Made by a program: the position numbers and the translations under genes. From the NCBI RefSeq assembly GCF_963924675.1, contig NW_027077404.1:1-64000 (forward strand): DNA of 64,000 nucleotides, given 5' to 3'. Source of the DNA: Phocoena phocoena (taxonomy: Eukaryota; Chordata; Mammalia; Artiodactyla; Phocoenidae). Of the stretch, positions 1-10,482 are shown one piece after another. The notes below the pieces were generated by a model. The model was not told the DNA's origin. It worked only from the letters and a program-made list of their open reading frames with translations, and made no database searches. How positions within the stretch are numbered: position 1 is the first letter of the stretch; every line of letters begins with the position of its first letter.

Positions 1-531
1 CACCGTGTTATGGGGAAATGATTTAAAATGCATCTCAGTTTTCGTATCCTGGTCCTCGGGTTCACCATTCCAGATGATTTACTAACAGTCTCCCTGCTTG
101 GAGAGTCAGTGCCTTTAACCTCCTGTTTGGCACAGCTTGCAATTTCTGTGCAAGATGAACAGGAATAGGGAGAACCAATGAGAGACTAGCTGTAGGTGTC
201 TGCACGGGCAAATGTAACGCTCATTTCCCACCAGGAAGAGGAATTTACCAAAGGCTCAGCATGCCCTGCCCGAAACAGATTAGGGCCTGAAGCAATCCTG
301 CGGTTTTGTGCCCAGTTCACAAGAAAGCGAGTTGAAGAAAGGAGCTCAGGGGCACTGTAATTCACAAACCTGCAGAGTTATAAATGACAGCTATCCTCCA
401 AAAATATATTGAAGTAAGCCTGCGAAGGGGACTTGAAAGCGGGGCAGAATTTCAGGAAAACGATTGCAGGGGGTAGACTGGAATTGCCCTGAAAGCATAG
501 GAAAAGAGGCAGAACGTCGACAATGATGCAC

Positions 532-603
532 TTGGCCAAAAAGGGCGTATGCGTTTTTTCCTGAATATATTCAGGAAAAAACGCATACGCCCTTTTTGGC
601 CAA
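532..603. repeat. Perfect 72-bp palindrome (reference copy)
   Basis: The 36-base left arm begins 'ttggccaaaaagggcgtatg' and the right arm is its exact reverse complement, meeting at 'gaatatattc' with no spacer. The match stops at both edges (c outside on the left, c on the right). Each arm has two CpG sites and a six-base A or T run. As duplex DNA it could extrude a cruciform; as RNA from either strand it would fold into a near-perfect hairpin. A copy sits at the same place in all 37 monomers. It has no visible link to a transposon terminal repeat, terminator or tRNA-like fold. Its origin is unknown to me. Confidence 0.97.
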
Positions 604-611
604 CCAAGCAA

Positions 612-1483
612 GCCTGTAAAGGAAATCTGCACTACAATGAAGTCTCACTGCCCCCCGGGCAAGAGGGCCATCTGAAAAAAGTGTAAAATCCAGAAAGGTA
701 GGACAGGATATGGAGAACAGGGAGCCTTGTTATGCTGATTGGCAGGATGTAAATTGCCAGCAGCCAGCCTGGAGAAGTGTATGGTGTTTCCTGAAACACA
801 TAAGAAACAAAGCAACACAGTCTATGGCACTTCCACTTATGGTCCTATAGCTTACGGAAATTAAAATCAAAAACAGACAGCCACCCCAATATTTGGGACG
901 GCTGTGTTCACAAGAAGCTCGTCTACAGTAACAGGTAAATATCCCAGAAAGCAAAATATGGATAAAGAAGTTGTGGCACGTACGTACAATGCAATATCAC
1001 TCAGCAATGAAATCTGTGTCATCAGACCCGTAGCGGCATAGTGAGTGGATGCAGGTACGGTGATTCTATGTGAACTACGTCACACAGAAAAAGAAACATC
1101 ATAAGATATCACTAATACACGGAATGTAAACTTGACTACACATGAACTGAATTACAAAACAGAACAGGGTCTCAAATTTAGAAAACCAACTAGTGCTTGC
1201 TTATGGGGAAAGGTGCGTTGGGGTGCTTCATAAAACCAGAGACTGAAATTAGCACAGATAACTTTCCATAAGCCAAATATGTAATAGACAAGACCTACTC
1301 CTTGCTCAACGAAATGGACCCAACACCACATATTCAACGCCTAGGAATATACCTGACTAGGAAGAATCTTAAAACCCATGGATATATATGTCTCCGTAAG
1401 AGAATCAAGCGTGTGTACAGCGGCATAAACGCAGCAGTGAAAATCCGATAAATCCCATTATCAAAATAAATTTCAAAAAAAAA
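612..1483 (+). mobile_element. Decayed LINE-1 3' end (ORF2 C-terminus plus 3' UTR) inside the satellite unit
   Basis: Recognised by order and similarity to mammalian LINE-1 3' ends. At 621-650 the reading NLHYNEVSL resembles the ORF2p NYNEVS segment. At 758-796 the reading QQPAWRSVWCFLK matches the conserved ORF2p C-terminal QPLWKTVW.FL motif. At 974-1012, in the same frame and 68 codons further on, WHVRTMQYHSAMK matches the WYIYTMEYYSAIK motif; in human ORF2p these two tryptophans are about 70 residues apart. Downstream, 'ttatggggaaaggtg' and 'ggatatatatg' match typical ungulate and whale LINE-1 3' UTR, ending in an A-run. Stops (for example TAG at 848-850) and a frameshift near the C-run at 653-658 make it non-functional. 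Boundaries are approximate, and no target-site duplication is seen. The same relic is in every unit, which I infer reflects amplification as part of the satellite rather than separate insertions. Confidence 0.88.
1475..1483 (+). repeat. Remnant LINE-1 A-rich tail
   Basis: Allele-1 units have a nine-base A-run after 'ataaatttc', where a LINE-1 poly(A) tail would begin. Allele-2 units read 'ttcgaaaacaaaacac' here instead, the same length with four substitutions. It marks the 3' edge of recognisable LINE-1 sequence. Confidence 0.6.
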
Positions 1484-2278
1484 TCATAAAGACAGTGAAA
1501 TAGAGAGCAATTCTTAAATAATTCACTCAGGGCATGTGATGCAACCGGGATTTAACACATCTACACCCAGAGCTGGTTGAGACATAAGGCTGGACACTTC
1601 AGGCTGATAGCATTGGTGAGTTTCGGTGAGCAAATGCAGACCCTTTGAAGTCATACTGCATGGTACCCATTCCATGGGTCCCAACTCTCCAGGTTCAAGG
1701 GATTCTTCCTCCAGCTAAAACATGCATGGGAAACCAAGAGTATCGTCCACCATGTGATTGGGAAATGATTTAAAATGCATCTCAGTTTTCGTATCCTGGT
1801 CCTCGGGTTCACCATTCCAGATGCTTTACTAACACTCTCCCCGCTTGGAGAGTCAGTGCCTTTAACCTCCTCTTTGGCACAGCTTGCAATTTCTGTGCAA
1901 AATGAACAGGAATAGGGAGAACCAATGAGAGACTAGCTGTAGGTGTCTGCACGGGCAAATGTAACGCTCATTGCCCACCAGGAAGAGGAATTAAACAAAG
2001 GCTCAGTGTGCCCTGCTGGAAACAGATTAGGGCCTGAAGCAATCCTGCGGTTTTGTGCCCAGCTCACAAGAAAGCGAGTTGAAGAAAGGAGCTCAGGGGC
2101 ACTGTAATTCACAAACCTGCAGAGTTATAAATGACAGCTTTCCTCCAAAAATATATTGAAGTAAGCCTGCGAAGGGGACTTGAAAGCGGGGCAGAATTTC
2201 AGGAAAACGATTGCAGGGGGTAGACTGGAATTGCCCTGAAAGCATAGGAAAAGAGGCAGAACGTCGACAATGATGCAC
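1484..2278. repeat. Non-LINE-1 half of the satellite unit (reference, spans the monomer 1/2 joint)
   Basis: About 795 bp between the LINE-1 A-rich tail and the next palindrome that I cannot assign to any family. It has no coding potential that survives between alleles, no internal tandem repeats, and only small palindromes such as 'ggtacc' and 'ccatgg'. It carries the A/B/C allele differences used for typing. It could be older LINE-1 sequence decayed beyond recognition, another transposon, or the original satellite into which LINE-1 sequence was incorporated. Confidence 0.7.
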
Positions 2279-3494
2279 TTGGCCAAAAAGGGCGTATGCG
2301 TTTTTTCCTGAATATATTCAGGAAAAAACGCATACGCCCTTTTTGGCCAACCAAGCAAGCCTGTAAATGAAATCTGCACTACAATGAAGTCTCACTGCCC
2401 CCCTGGCAAAAGGGCCATCTGAAAAAAGTGTAAAATCCAGAAAGGTAGGACAGGATATGGAGAACAGGGAGCCTTGTTATGCTGATTGGCAGGATGTAAA
2501 TTGCCAGCAGCCACCCTGGAGAAGTGTATGGTGTTTCCTGAAACACGAAAGAAACAAAGCAACACAGCCTATGGCACTTCCACTTATGGTCCTATAGCTT
2601 ACGGAAATTAAAATCAAAAACAGACAGCCACCCCAATATTTGAGACGGCTGTGTTCACAAGAAGCTCGTCTACAGTATCAGGTAAATATCCCAGAAAGCA
2701 AAAAATGGATAAAGAACTTGTGGCACGTACGTACAATGCAATATCACTCAGCAATGAAATCTGTGTCATCAGGCCCATAGCGGCATAGTGAGTGGATGCA
2801 GGTACGGTGATTCTACGTGAACTACGTCACACAGAAAAAGAAACATCATAAGATATCACGAATACACGGAATGTAAACTTGACTACACATGAACTGAATT
2901 ACAAAATAGAAAAGGGTCTCAAATTTAGAAAACCAACTAGTGCTTGCTTATGGGGAAAGGTGCCTTGGGGTGCTGCATAAAACCAGAGACTGAAATTAGC
3001 ACAGATAACTTTCCATAAGCCCAATATGTAATAGACAAGACCTATTCCTTGCTCAACGAAATGGACCCAACACCACATATTCAACGCCTAGGAATATACC
3101 TGACTAGGAAGAATCTTAAAACCCATGGATATATATGTCTCCGTAAGAGAATCAAGGGTGTGTACAGCGGCTGAAAGGCAGCAGTGAAAATCCGATAAAT
3201 CCCATTATCAAAATAAATTTCGAAAACAAAACACAAAGACAGTGAAATAGAGAGCAATTCTTAAATAATTCACTCAGGGCATGTGATGCAACCGGGATTG
3301 ACCACATCTACACCCAGAGCTGGTTGAGACATAAGGCTGGACACTTCAGGCTGATAGCATTGGTGAGTTTCGGTGAGCAAATGCACACCCTTTGAAGTCA
3401 TACTGTATGGTACCTATTCCATGGGTCCCAACTCTTCAGGTTCAAGGGATTCTTCCTCCAGCTAAAACATGCATGTGAAACCCACAGTATGGTC
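1748..3494 (+). repeat. Satellite monomer 2, type B2
   Basis: Left allele B: 'caccatgtgattggg', 'gatgctttactaacactc', 'tcctctttgg', 'gcaaaatgaac'. Right allele 2: 'ttgagacgg', 'atagaaaaggg', 'gccttggggtgctgcat', 'ttcgaaaacaaaacac'. Palindrome 2279-2350 is perfect. The LINE-1 relic runs about 2359-3230. Private change: 'cggctgaaagg' where other type-2 units have 'cggccgaaagg'. It shares 'cctattccttg' with monomers 7, 11 and 16. Confidence 0.94.
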
Positions 3495-5241
3495 CACCGT
3501 GTTATGGGGAAATGATTTAAAATGCATCTCAGTTTTCGTATCCTGGTCCTCGGGTTCACCATTCCAGATGATTTACTAACAGTCTCCCTGCTTGGAGAGT
3601 CAGTGCCTTTAACCTCCTGTTTGGCACAGCTTGCAATTTCTGTGCAAGATGAACAGGAATAGGGAGAACCAATGAGAGACTAGCTGTAGGTGTCTGCACG
3701 GGCAAATGTAACGCTCATTTCCCACCAGGAAGAGGAATTTACCAAAGGCTCAGCATGCCCTGCCCGAAACAGATTAGGGCCTGAAGCAATCCTGCGGTTT
3801 TGTGCCCAGTTCACAAGAAAGCGAGTTGAAGAAAGGAGCTCAGGGGCACTGTAATTCACAAACCTGCAGAGTTATAAATGACAGCTATCCTCCAAAAATA
3901 TATTGAAGTAAGCCTGCGAAGGGGACTTGAAAGCGGGGCAGAATTTCAGGAAAACGATTGCAGGGGGTAGACTGGAATTGCCCTGAAAGCATAGGAAAAG
4001 AGGCAGAACGTCGACAATGATGCACTTGGCCAAAAAGGGCGTATGCGTTTTTTCCTGAATATATTCAGGAAAAAACGCATACGCCCTTTTTGGCCAACCA
4101 AGCAAGCCTGTAAAGGAAATCTGCACTACAATGAAGTCTCACTGCCCCCCGGGCAAGAGGGCCATCTGAAAAAAGTGTAAAATCCAGAAAGGTAGGACAG
4201 GATATGGAGAACAGGGAGCCTTGTTATGCTGATTGGCAGGATGTAAATTGCCAGCAGCCAGCCTGGAGAAGTGTATGGTGTTTCCTGAAACACATAAGAA
4301 ACAAAGCAACACAGTCTATGGCACTTCCACTTATGGTCCTATAGCTTACGGAAATTAAAATCAAAAACAGACAGCCACCCGAATATTTGGGACGGCTGTG
4401 TTCACAAGAAGCTCGTCTACAGTATCAGGTAAATATCCCAGAAAGCAAAAAATGGATAAAGAAGTTGTGGCACGTACGTGCAATGCAGTATCATTCAGCA
4501 ATGAAATCTGTGTCATCAGGCACGTAGCGGCATAGTGAGTGGATGCAGGTACGGTGATTCTACGTGAACTACGTCACACAGAAAAAGAAACATCATAAGA
4601 TATCACTAATACACGGAATGTAAACTTGACTACACATGAACTGAATTACAAAACAGAACAGGGTCTCAAATTTAGAAAACCAACTAGTGCTTGCTTATGG
4701 GGAAAGGTGCGTTGGGGTGCTTCATAAAACCAGAGACTGAAATTAGCACAGATAACTTTCCATAAGCCAAATATGTAATAGACAAGACCTACTCCTTGCT
4801 CAACGAAATGGACCCAACACCACATATTCAACGCCTAGGAATATACCTGACTAGGAAGAATCTTAAAACCCATGGATATATATGTCTCCGTAAGAGAATC
4901 AAGCGTGTGTACAGCGGCATAAACGCAGCAGTGAAAATCCGATAAATCCCATTATCAAAATAAATTTCAAAAAAAAATCATAAGGACAGTGAAATAGAGA
5001 GCAATTCTTAAATAATTCACTCAGGGCATGTGATGCAACCGGGATTTAACACATCTACACCCAGAGCTGGTTGAGACATAAGGCTGGACACTTCAGGCTG
5101 ATAGCATTGGTGAGTTTCGGTGAGCAAATGCAGACCCTTTGAAGTCATACTGCATGGTACCCATTCCATGGGTCCCAACTCTCCAGGTTCAAGGGATTCT
5201 TCCTCCAGCTAAAACATGCATGGGAAACCAAGAGTATCGTC
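3495..5241 (+). repeat. Satellite monomer 3, type A1
   Basis: Allele A left, allele 1 right. Palindrome 4026-4097 is perfect; LINE-1 relic about 4106-4977. Rare shared variants 'cacccgaatattt' and 'gcagtatcattcagc' recur only in monomer 8, exactly 8,735 bp away. Private change: 'cataaggacagtg'. Confidence 0.94.
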
Positions 5242-6988
5242 CACCATGTGATTGGGAAATGATTTAAAATGCATCTCAGTTTTCGTATCCTGGTCCTCGG
5301 GTTCACCATTCCAGATGCTTTACTAACACTCTCCCCGCTTGGAGAGTCAGTGCCTTTAACCTCCTCTTTGGCACAGCTTGCAATTTCTGTGCAAAATGAA
5401 CAGGAATAGGGAGAACCAATGAGAGACTAGCTGTAGGTGTCTGCACGGGCAAATGTAACGCTCATTGCCCACCAGGAAGAGGAATTAACCAAAGGCTCAG
5501 CGTGCCCTGCCGGAAACAGATTAGGGCCTGAAGCAATCCTGCGGTTTTGTGCCCAGCTCACAAGAAAGCGAGTTGAAGAAAGGAGCTCAGGGGCACTGTA
5601 ATTCACAAACCTGCAGAGTTATAAATGACAGCTATCCTCCAAAAATATATTGAAGTAAGCCTGCGAAGGGGAGTTAAAAGCGGGGCAGAATTTCAGGAAA
5701 ACGATTGCAGGGGGTAGACTGGAATTGCGCTGAAAGCATAGGAAAAGAGGCAGAATGTCGATAATGATGCACTTGGCCAAAAAGGGCGTATGCGTTTTTT
5801 CCTGAATATATTCAGGAAAAAACGCATACGCCCTTTTTGGCCAACCAAGCAAGCCTGTAAATGAAATCTGCACTACAATGAAGTCTCACTGCCCCCCTGG
5901 CAAAAGGGCCATCTGAAAAAAGTGTAAAATCCAGAAAGGTAGGACAGGATATGGAGAACAGGGAGCCTTGTTATGCTGATTGGCAGGATGTAAATTGCCA
6001 GCAGCCACCCTGGAGAAGTGTATGGTGTTTCCTGAAACACGAAAGAAACAAAGCAACACAGCCTATGGCACTTCCACTTATGGTCCTATAGCTTACGGTA
6101 ATTAAAATCAAAAACAGACAGCCACCCCAATATTTGGGACGGCTGTGTTCACAAGAAGCTCGTCTACAGTAACAGGTAAATATCCCAGAAAGCAAAATAT
6201 GGATAAAGAAGTTGTGGCACGTACGTACAATGCAACATCACTCAGCAATGAAATCTGTGTCATCAGGCCCGTAGCGGCATAGTGAGTGGATGCAGGTACG
6301 GTGATTCTACGTGAACTACGTCACACAGAAAAAGAAACATCATAAGATATCACTAATACACGGAATGTAACCTTGACTACACATGAACTGAATTACAAAA
6401 CAGAACAGGGTCTCAAATTTAGAAAACCAACTAGTGCTTGCTTATGGGGAAAGGTGCGTTGGGGTGCTTCATAAAACCAGAGACTGAAATTAGCACAGAT
6501 AACTTTCCATAAGCCAAATATGTAATAGACAAGACCTACTCCTTGCTCAACGAAATGGACCCAACACCACATATTCAACGCCTAGGAATATACCTGACTA
6601 GGAAGAATCTTAAAACCCATGGATATATATGTCTCCGTAAGAGAATCAAGCGTGTGTACAGCGGCATAAACGCAGCAGTGAAAATCCGATAAATCCCATT
6701 ATCAAAATAAATTTCAAAAAAAAATCATAAAGACAGTGAAATAGAGAGCAATTCTTAAATAATTCACTCAGGGCATGTGATGCAACCGGGATTTAACACA
6801 TCTACACCCAGAGCTGGTTGAGACATAAGGCTGGACACTTCAGGCTGATAGCATTGGTGAGTTTCGGTGAGCAAATGCAGACCCTTTGAAGTCATACTGC
6901 ATGGTACCCATTCCATGGGTCCCAACTCTCCAGGTTCAAGGGATTCTTCCTCCAGCTAAAACATGCATGGGAAACCAAGAGTATCGTC
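5242..6988 (+). repeat. Satellite monomer 4, mosaic type B2-to-1
   Basis: The left half and the first part of the LINE-1 relic are the B2 type, nearly identical to monomer 9: 'gagttaaaagc', 'gaatgtcgataatg', 'ggtaattaaaatc'. Between about 6110 and 6139 it switches to allele 1 ('ttgggacgg', 'agtaacagg', 'cggcataaacg'). Monomer 9 stays allele 2. Palindrome 5773-5844 is perfect; LINE-1 relic about 5853-6724. This is an exchange product inside the LINE-1-derived part. Confidence 0.93.
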
Positions 6989-8735
6989 CACCATGTGATT
7001 GGGAAATGATTTAAAATGCATCTCAGTTTTCGTATCCTGGTCCTCGGGTTCACCATTCCAGATGCTTTACTAACACTCTCCCCGCTTGGAGAGTCAGTGC
7101 CTTTAACCTCCTCTTTGGCACAGCTTGCAATTTCTGTGCAAAATGAACAGGAATAGGGAGAACCAATGAGAGACTAGCTGTAGGTGTCTGCACGGGCAAA
7201 TGTAACGCTCATTGCCCACCAGGAAGAGGAATTAAACAAAGGCTCAGTGTGCCCTGCTGGAAACAGATTAGGGCCTGAAGCAATCCTGCGGTTTTGTGCC
7301 CAGCTCACAAGAAAGCGAGTTGAAGAAAGGAGCTCAGGGGCACTGTAATTCACAAACCTGCAGAGTTATAAATGACAGCTTTCCTCCAAAAATATATTGA
7401 AGTAAGCCTGCGAAGGGGACTTGAAAGCGGGGCAGAATTTCAGGAAAACGATTGCAGGGGGTAGACTGGAATTGCCCTGAAAGCATAGGAAAAGAGGCAG
7501 AACGTCGACAATGATGCACTTGGCCAAAAAGGGCGTATGCGTTTTTTCCTGAATATATTCAGGAAAAAACGCATACGCCCTTTTTGGCCAACCAAGCAAG
7601 CCTGTAAATGAAATCTGCACTACAATGAAGTCTCACTGCCCCCCTGGCAAAAGGGCCATCTGAAAAAAGTGTAAAATCCAGAAAGGTAGGACAGGATATG
7701 GAGAACAGGGAGCCTTGTTATGCTGATTGGCAGGATGTAAATTGCCAGCAGCCACCCTGGAGAAGTGTATGGTGTTTCCTGAAACACGAAAGAAACAAAG
7801 CAACACAGCCTATGGCACTTCCACTTATGGTCCTATAGCTTACGGAAATTAAAATCAAAAACAGACAGCCACCCCAATATTTGAGACGGCTGTGTTCACA
7901 AGAAGCTCGTCTACAGTATCAGGTAAATATCCCAGAAAGCAAAAAATGGATAAAGAACTTGTGGCACGTACGTACAATGCAATATCACTCAGCAATGAAA
8001 TCTGTGTCATCAGGCCCATAGCGGCATAGTGAGTGGATGCAGGTACGGTGATTCTACGTGAACTACGTCACACAGAAAAAGAAACATCATAAGATATCAC
8101 GAATACACGGAATGTAAACTTGACTACACATGAACTGAATTACAAAATAGAAAAGGGTCTCAAATTTAGAAAACCAACTAGTGCTTGCTTATGGGGAAAG
8201 GTGCCTTGGGGTGCTGCATAAAACCAGAGACTGAAATTAGCACAGATAACTTTCCATAAGCCCAATATGTAATAGACAAGACCTACTCCTTGCTCAACGA
8301 AATGGACCCAACACCACATATTCAACGCCTAGGAATATACCTGACTAGGAAGAATCTTAAAACCCATGGATATATATGTCTCCGTAAGAGAATCAAGGGT
8401 GTGTACAGCGGCCGAAAGGCAGCAGTGAAAATCCGATAAATCCCATTATCAAAATAAATTTCGAAAACAAAACACAAAGACAGTGAAATAGAGAGCAATT
8501 CTTAAATAATTCACTCAGGGCATGTGATGCAACCGGGATTGACCACATCTACACCCAGAGCTGGTTGAGACATAAGGCTGGACACTTCAGGCTGATAGCA
8601 TTGGTGAGTTTAGGTGAGCAAATGCACACCCTTTGAAGTCATACTGTATGGTACCTATTCCATGGGTCCCAACTCTTCAGGTTCAAGGGATTCTTCCTCC
8701 AGCTAAAACATGCATGTGAAACCCACAGTATGGTC
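6989..8735 (+). repeat. Satellite monomer 5, type B2
   Basis: Allele B left, allele 2 right; it follows another B-headed unit, so the A/B alternation is broken here. Palindrome 7520-7591 is perfect; LINE-1 relic about 7600-8471. It carries 'gtttaggtgagc' near 8608, shared with monomers 9, 12, 14, 32 and 35. Confidence 0.94.
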
Positions 8736-10482
8736 CACCGTGTTATGGGGAAATGATTTAAAATGCATCTCAGTTTTCGTATCCTGGTCCTCGGGTTCAC
8801 CATTCCAGATGATTTACTAACAGTCTCCCTGCTTGGAGAGTCAGTGCCTTTAACCTCCTGTTTGGCACAGCTTGCAATTTCTGTGCAAGATGAACAGGAA
8901 TAGGGAGAACCAATGAGAGACTAGCTGTAGGTGTCTGCACGGGCAAATGTAACGCTCATTTCCCACCAGGAAGAGGAATTTACCAAAGGCTCAGCATGCC
9001 CTGCCCGAAACAGATTAGGGCCTGAAGCAATCCTGCGGTTTTGTGCCCAGTTCACAAGAAAGCGAGTTGAAGAAAGGAGCTCAGGGGCACTGTAATTCAC
9101 AAACCTGCAGAGTTATAAATGACAGCTATCCTCCAAAAATATATTGAAGTAAGCCTGCGAAGGGGACTTGAAAGCGGGGCAGAATTTCAGGAAAACGATT
9201 GCAGGGGGTAGACTGGAATTGCCCTGAAAGCATAGGAAAAGAGGCAGAACGTCGACAATGATGCACTTGGCCAAAAAGGGCGTATGCGTTTTTTCCTGAA
9301 TATATTCAGGAAAAAACGCATACGCCCTTTTTGGCCAACCAAGCAAGCCTGTAAAGGAAATCTGCACTACAATGAAGTCTCACTGCCCCACGGGCAAGAG
9401 GGCCATCTGAAAAAAGTGTAAAATCCAGAAAGGTAGGACAGGATATGGAGAACAGGGAGCCTTGTTATGCTGATTGGCAGGATGTAAATTGCCAGCAGCC
9501 AGCCTGGAGAAGTGTATGGTGTTTCCTGAAACACATAAGAAACAAAGCAACACAGTCTATGGCACTTCCACTTATGGTCCTATAGCTTACGGAAATTAAA
9601 ATCAAAAACAGACAGCCACCCCAATATTTGGGACGGCTGTGTTCACAAGAAGCTCGTCTACAGTAACAGGTAAATATCCCAGAAAGCAAAATATGGATAA
9701 AGAAGTTGTGGCACGTACGTACAATGCAATATCACTCAGCAATGAAATCTGTGTCATCAGACCCGTAGCGGCATAGTGAGTGGATGCAGGTACGGTGATT
9801 CTATGTGAACTACGTCACACAGAAAAAGAAACATCATAAGATATCACTAATACACGGAATGTAAACTTGACTACACATGAACTGAATTACAAAACAGAAC
9901 AGGGTCTCAAATTTAGAAAACCAACTAGTGCTTGCTTATGGGGAAAGGTGCGTTGGGGTGCTTCATAAAACCAGAGACTGAAATTAGCACAGATAACTTT
10001 CCATAAGCCAAATATGTAATAGACAAGACCTACTCCTTGCTCAACGAAATGGACCCAACACCACATATTCAACGCCTAGGAATATACCTGACTAGGAAGA
10101 ATCTTAAAACCCATGGATATATATGTCTCCGTAAGAGAATCAAGCGTGTGTACAGCGGCATAAACGCAGCAGTGAAAATCCGATAAATCCCATTATCAAA
10201 ATAAATTTCAAAAAAAAATCATAAAGACCGTGAAATAGAGAGCAATTCTTAAATAATTCACTCAGGGCATGTGATGCAACCGGGATTGACCACATCTACA
10301 CCCAGAGCTGGTTGAGACATAAGGCTGGACACTTCAGGCTGATAGCATTGGTGAGTTTCGGTGAGCAAATGCAGACCCTTTGAAGTCATACTGCATGGTA
10401 CCCATTCCATGGGTCCCAACTCTCCAGGTTCAAGGGATTCTTCCTCCAGCTAAAACATGCATGGGAAACCAAGAGTATCGTC
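8736..10482 (+). repeat. Satellite monomer 6, type A1
   Basis: Near-copy of monomer 1 at 8,735 bp. Palindrome 9267-9338 is perfect; LINE-1 relic about 9347-10218. Differences from monomer 1: 'gccccacgggc' in the C-run, 'aaagaccgtg' (shared with monomer 15), and 'gggattgaccac' after the LINE-1 tail, an allele-2-like patch also seen in monomer 10. Confidence 0.94.

Larger units (their letters stand above)
1..1747 (+). repeat. Satellite monomer 1, type A1 (reference copy)
   Basis: Reference unit. The left half is allele A: 'caccgtgttatgggg', 'gatgatttactaacagtc', 'cagttcacaag'. The right half is allele 1: 'ttgggacgg', 'acagaacaggg', 'gcgttggggtgcttcat', 'cggcataaacg', 'ttcaaaaaaaaa'. Palindrome 532-603 is perfect. 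It shares the variants 'atcagacccgtagc' and 'ctatgtgaac' with monomer 6, five units away, which marks the 8,735-bp duplication. Confidence 0.95.
1..6110 (+). repeat. Five-monomer-shift duplication, copy 1
   Basis: Monomers 1 to 3 and most of monomer 4 match 8736 to about 14845 at an offset of 8,735 bp (5 x 1,747), including rare variants: 'atcagacccgtagc', 'cacccgaatattt', 'gagttaaaagc', 'ggtaattaaaatc'. The left boundary is outside the window. The right boundary is the allele switch in monomer 4 (about 6110-6139). Confidence 0.8.

Noticed and set aside
41..60. Possible CENP-B box ('ttcg' followed by 'cggg')
   Set aside because: The spacing between the two half-motifs is 12 bases, while the CENP-B box needs 7 with an A at the fifth of them. 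No other placement in the unit fits, so there is no basis for calling this centromeric from a CENP-B site.
227..242. CTCF-like core 'ccaccaggaagagg'
   Set aside because: The first half resembles a CTCF core but the G-rich second half is missing, and the site is short enough to occur by chance.
532..603. The palindrome as a transposon terminal inverted repeat, intrinsic terminator or microRNA hairpin
   Set aside because: There is no transposase, target-site duplication or paired distant copy in inverted orientation. A bacterial-type terminator makes no sense in mammalian satellite DNA. A hairpin with no loop and perfect pairing is unlike a normal microRNA precursor.
378..632. An 84-codon antisense frame crossing the palindrome, open in most units
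   Set aside because: It recurs exactly once per satellite unit, includes both palindrome arms and so reads partly complementary sequence. It has no homology I recognise, and changes between alleles do not favour synonymous sites. Homogenisation explains why it stays open.
730..954. A 74-codon antisense frame present in a subset of type-1 units
   Set aside because: It depends on single variants such as 'agtaacagg' and is antisense to the ORF2 relic. It is absent from most monomers, so not a gene.
1152..1337. A 61-codon antisense frame in the LINE-1 3' UTR region, open in most units
   Set aside because: It is antisense to LINE-1-derived sequence and differs between allele 1 and allele 2 by several amino-acid changes. 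No start context or conserved domain is seen. By-product of the repeat.
1690..1706. B-box-like 'ggttcaagggattc' that might indicate a tRNA-derived SINE promoter
   Set aside because: The last conserved C of the B box is missing and no A box lies at a suitable distance upstream, so no polymerase III promoter or SINE origin is supported.
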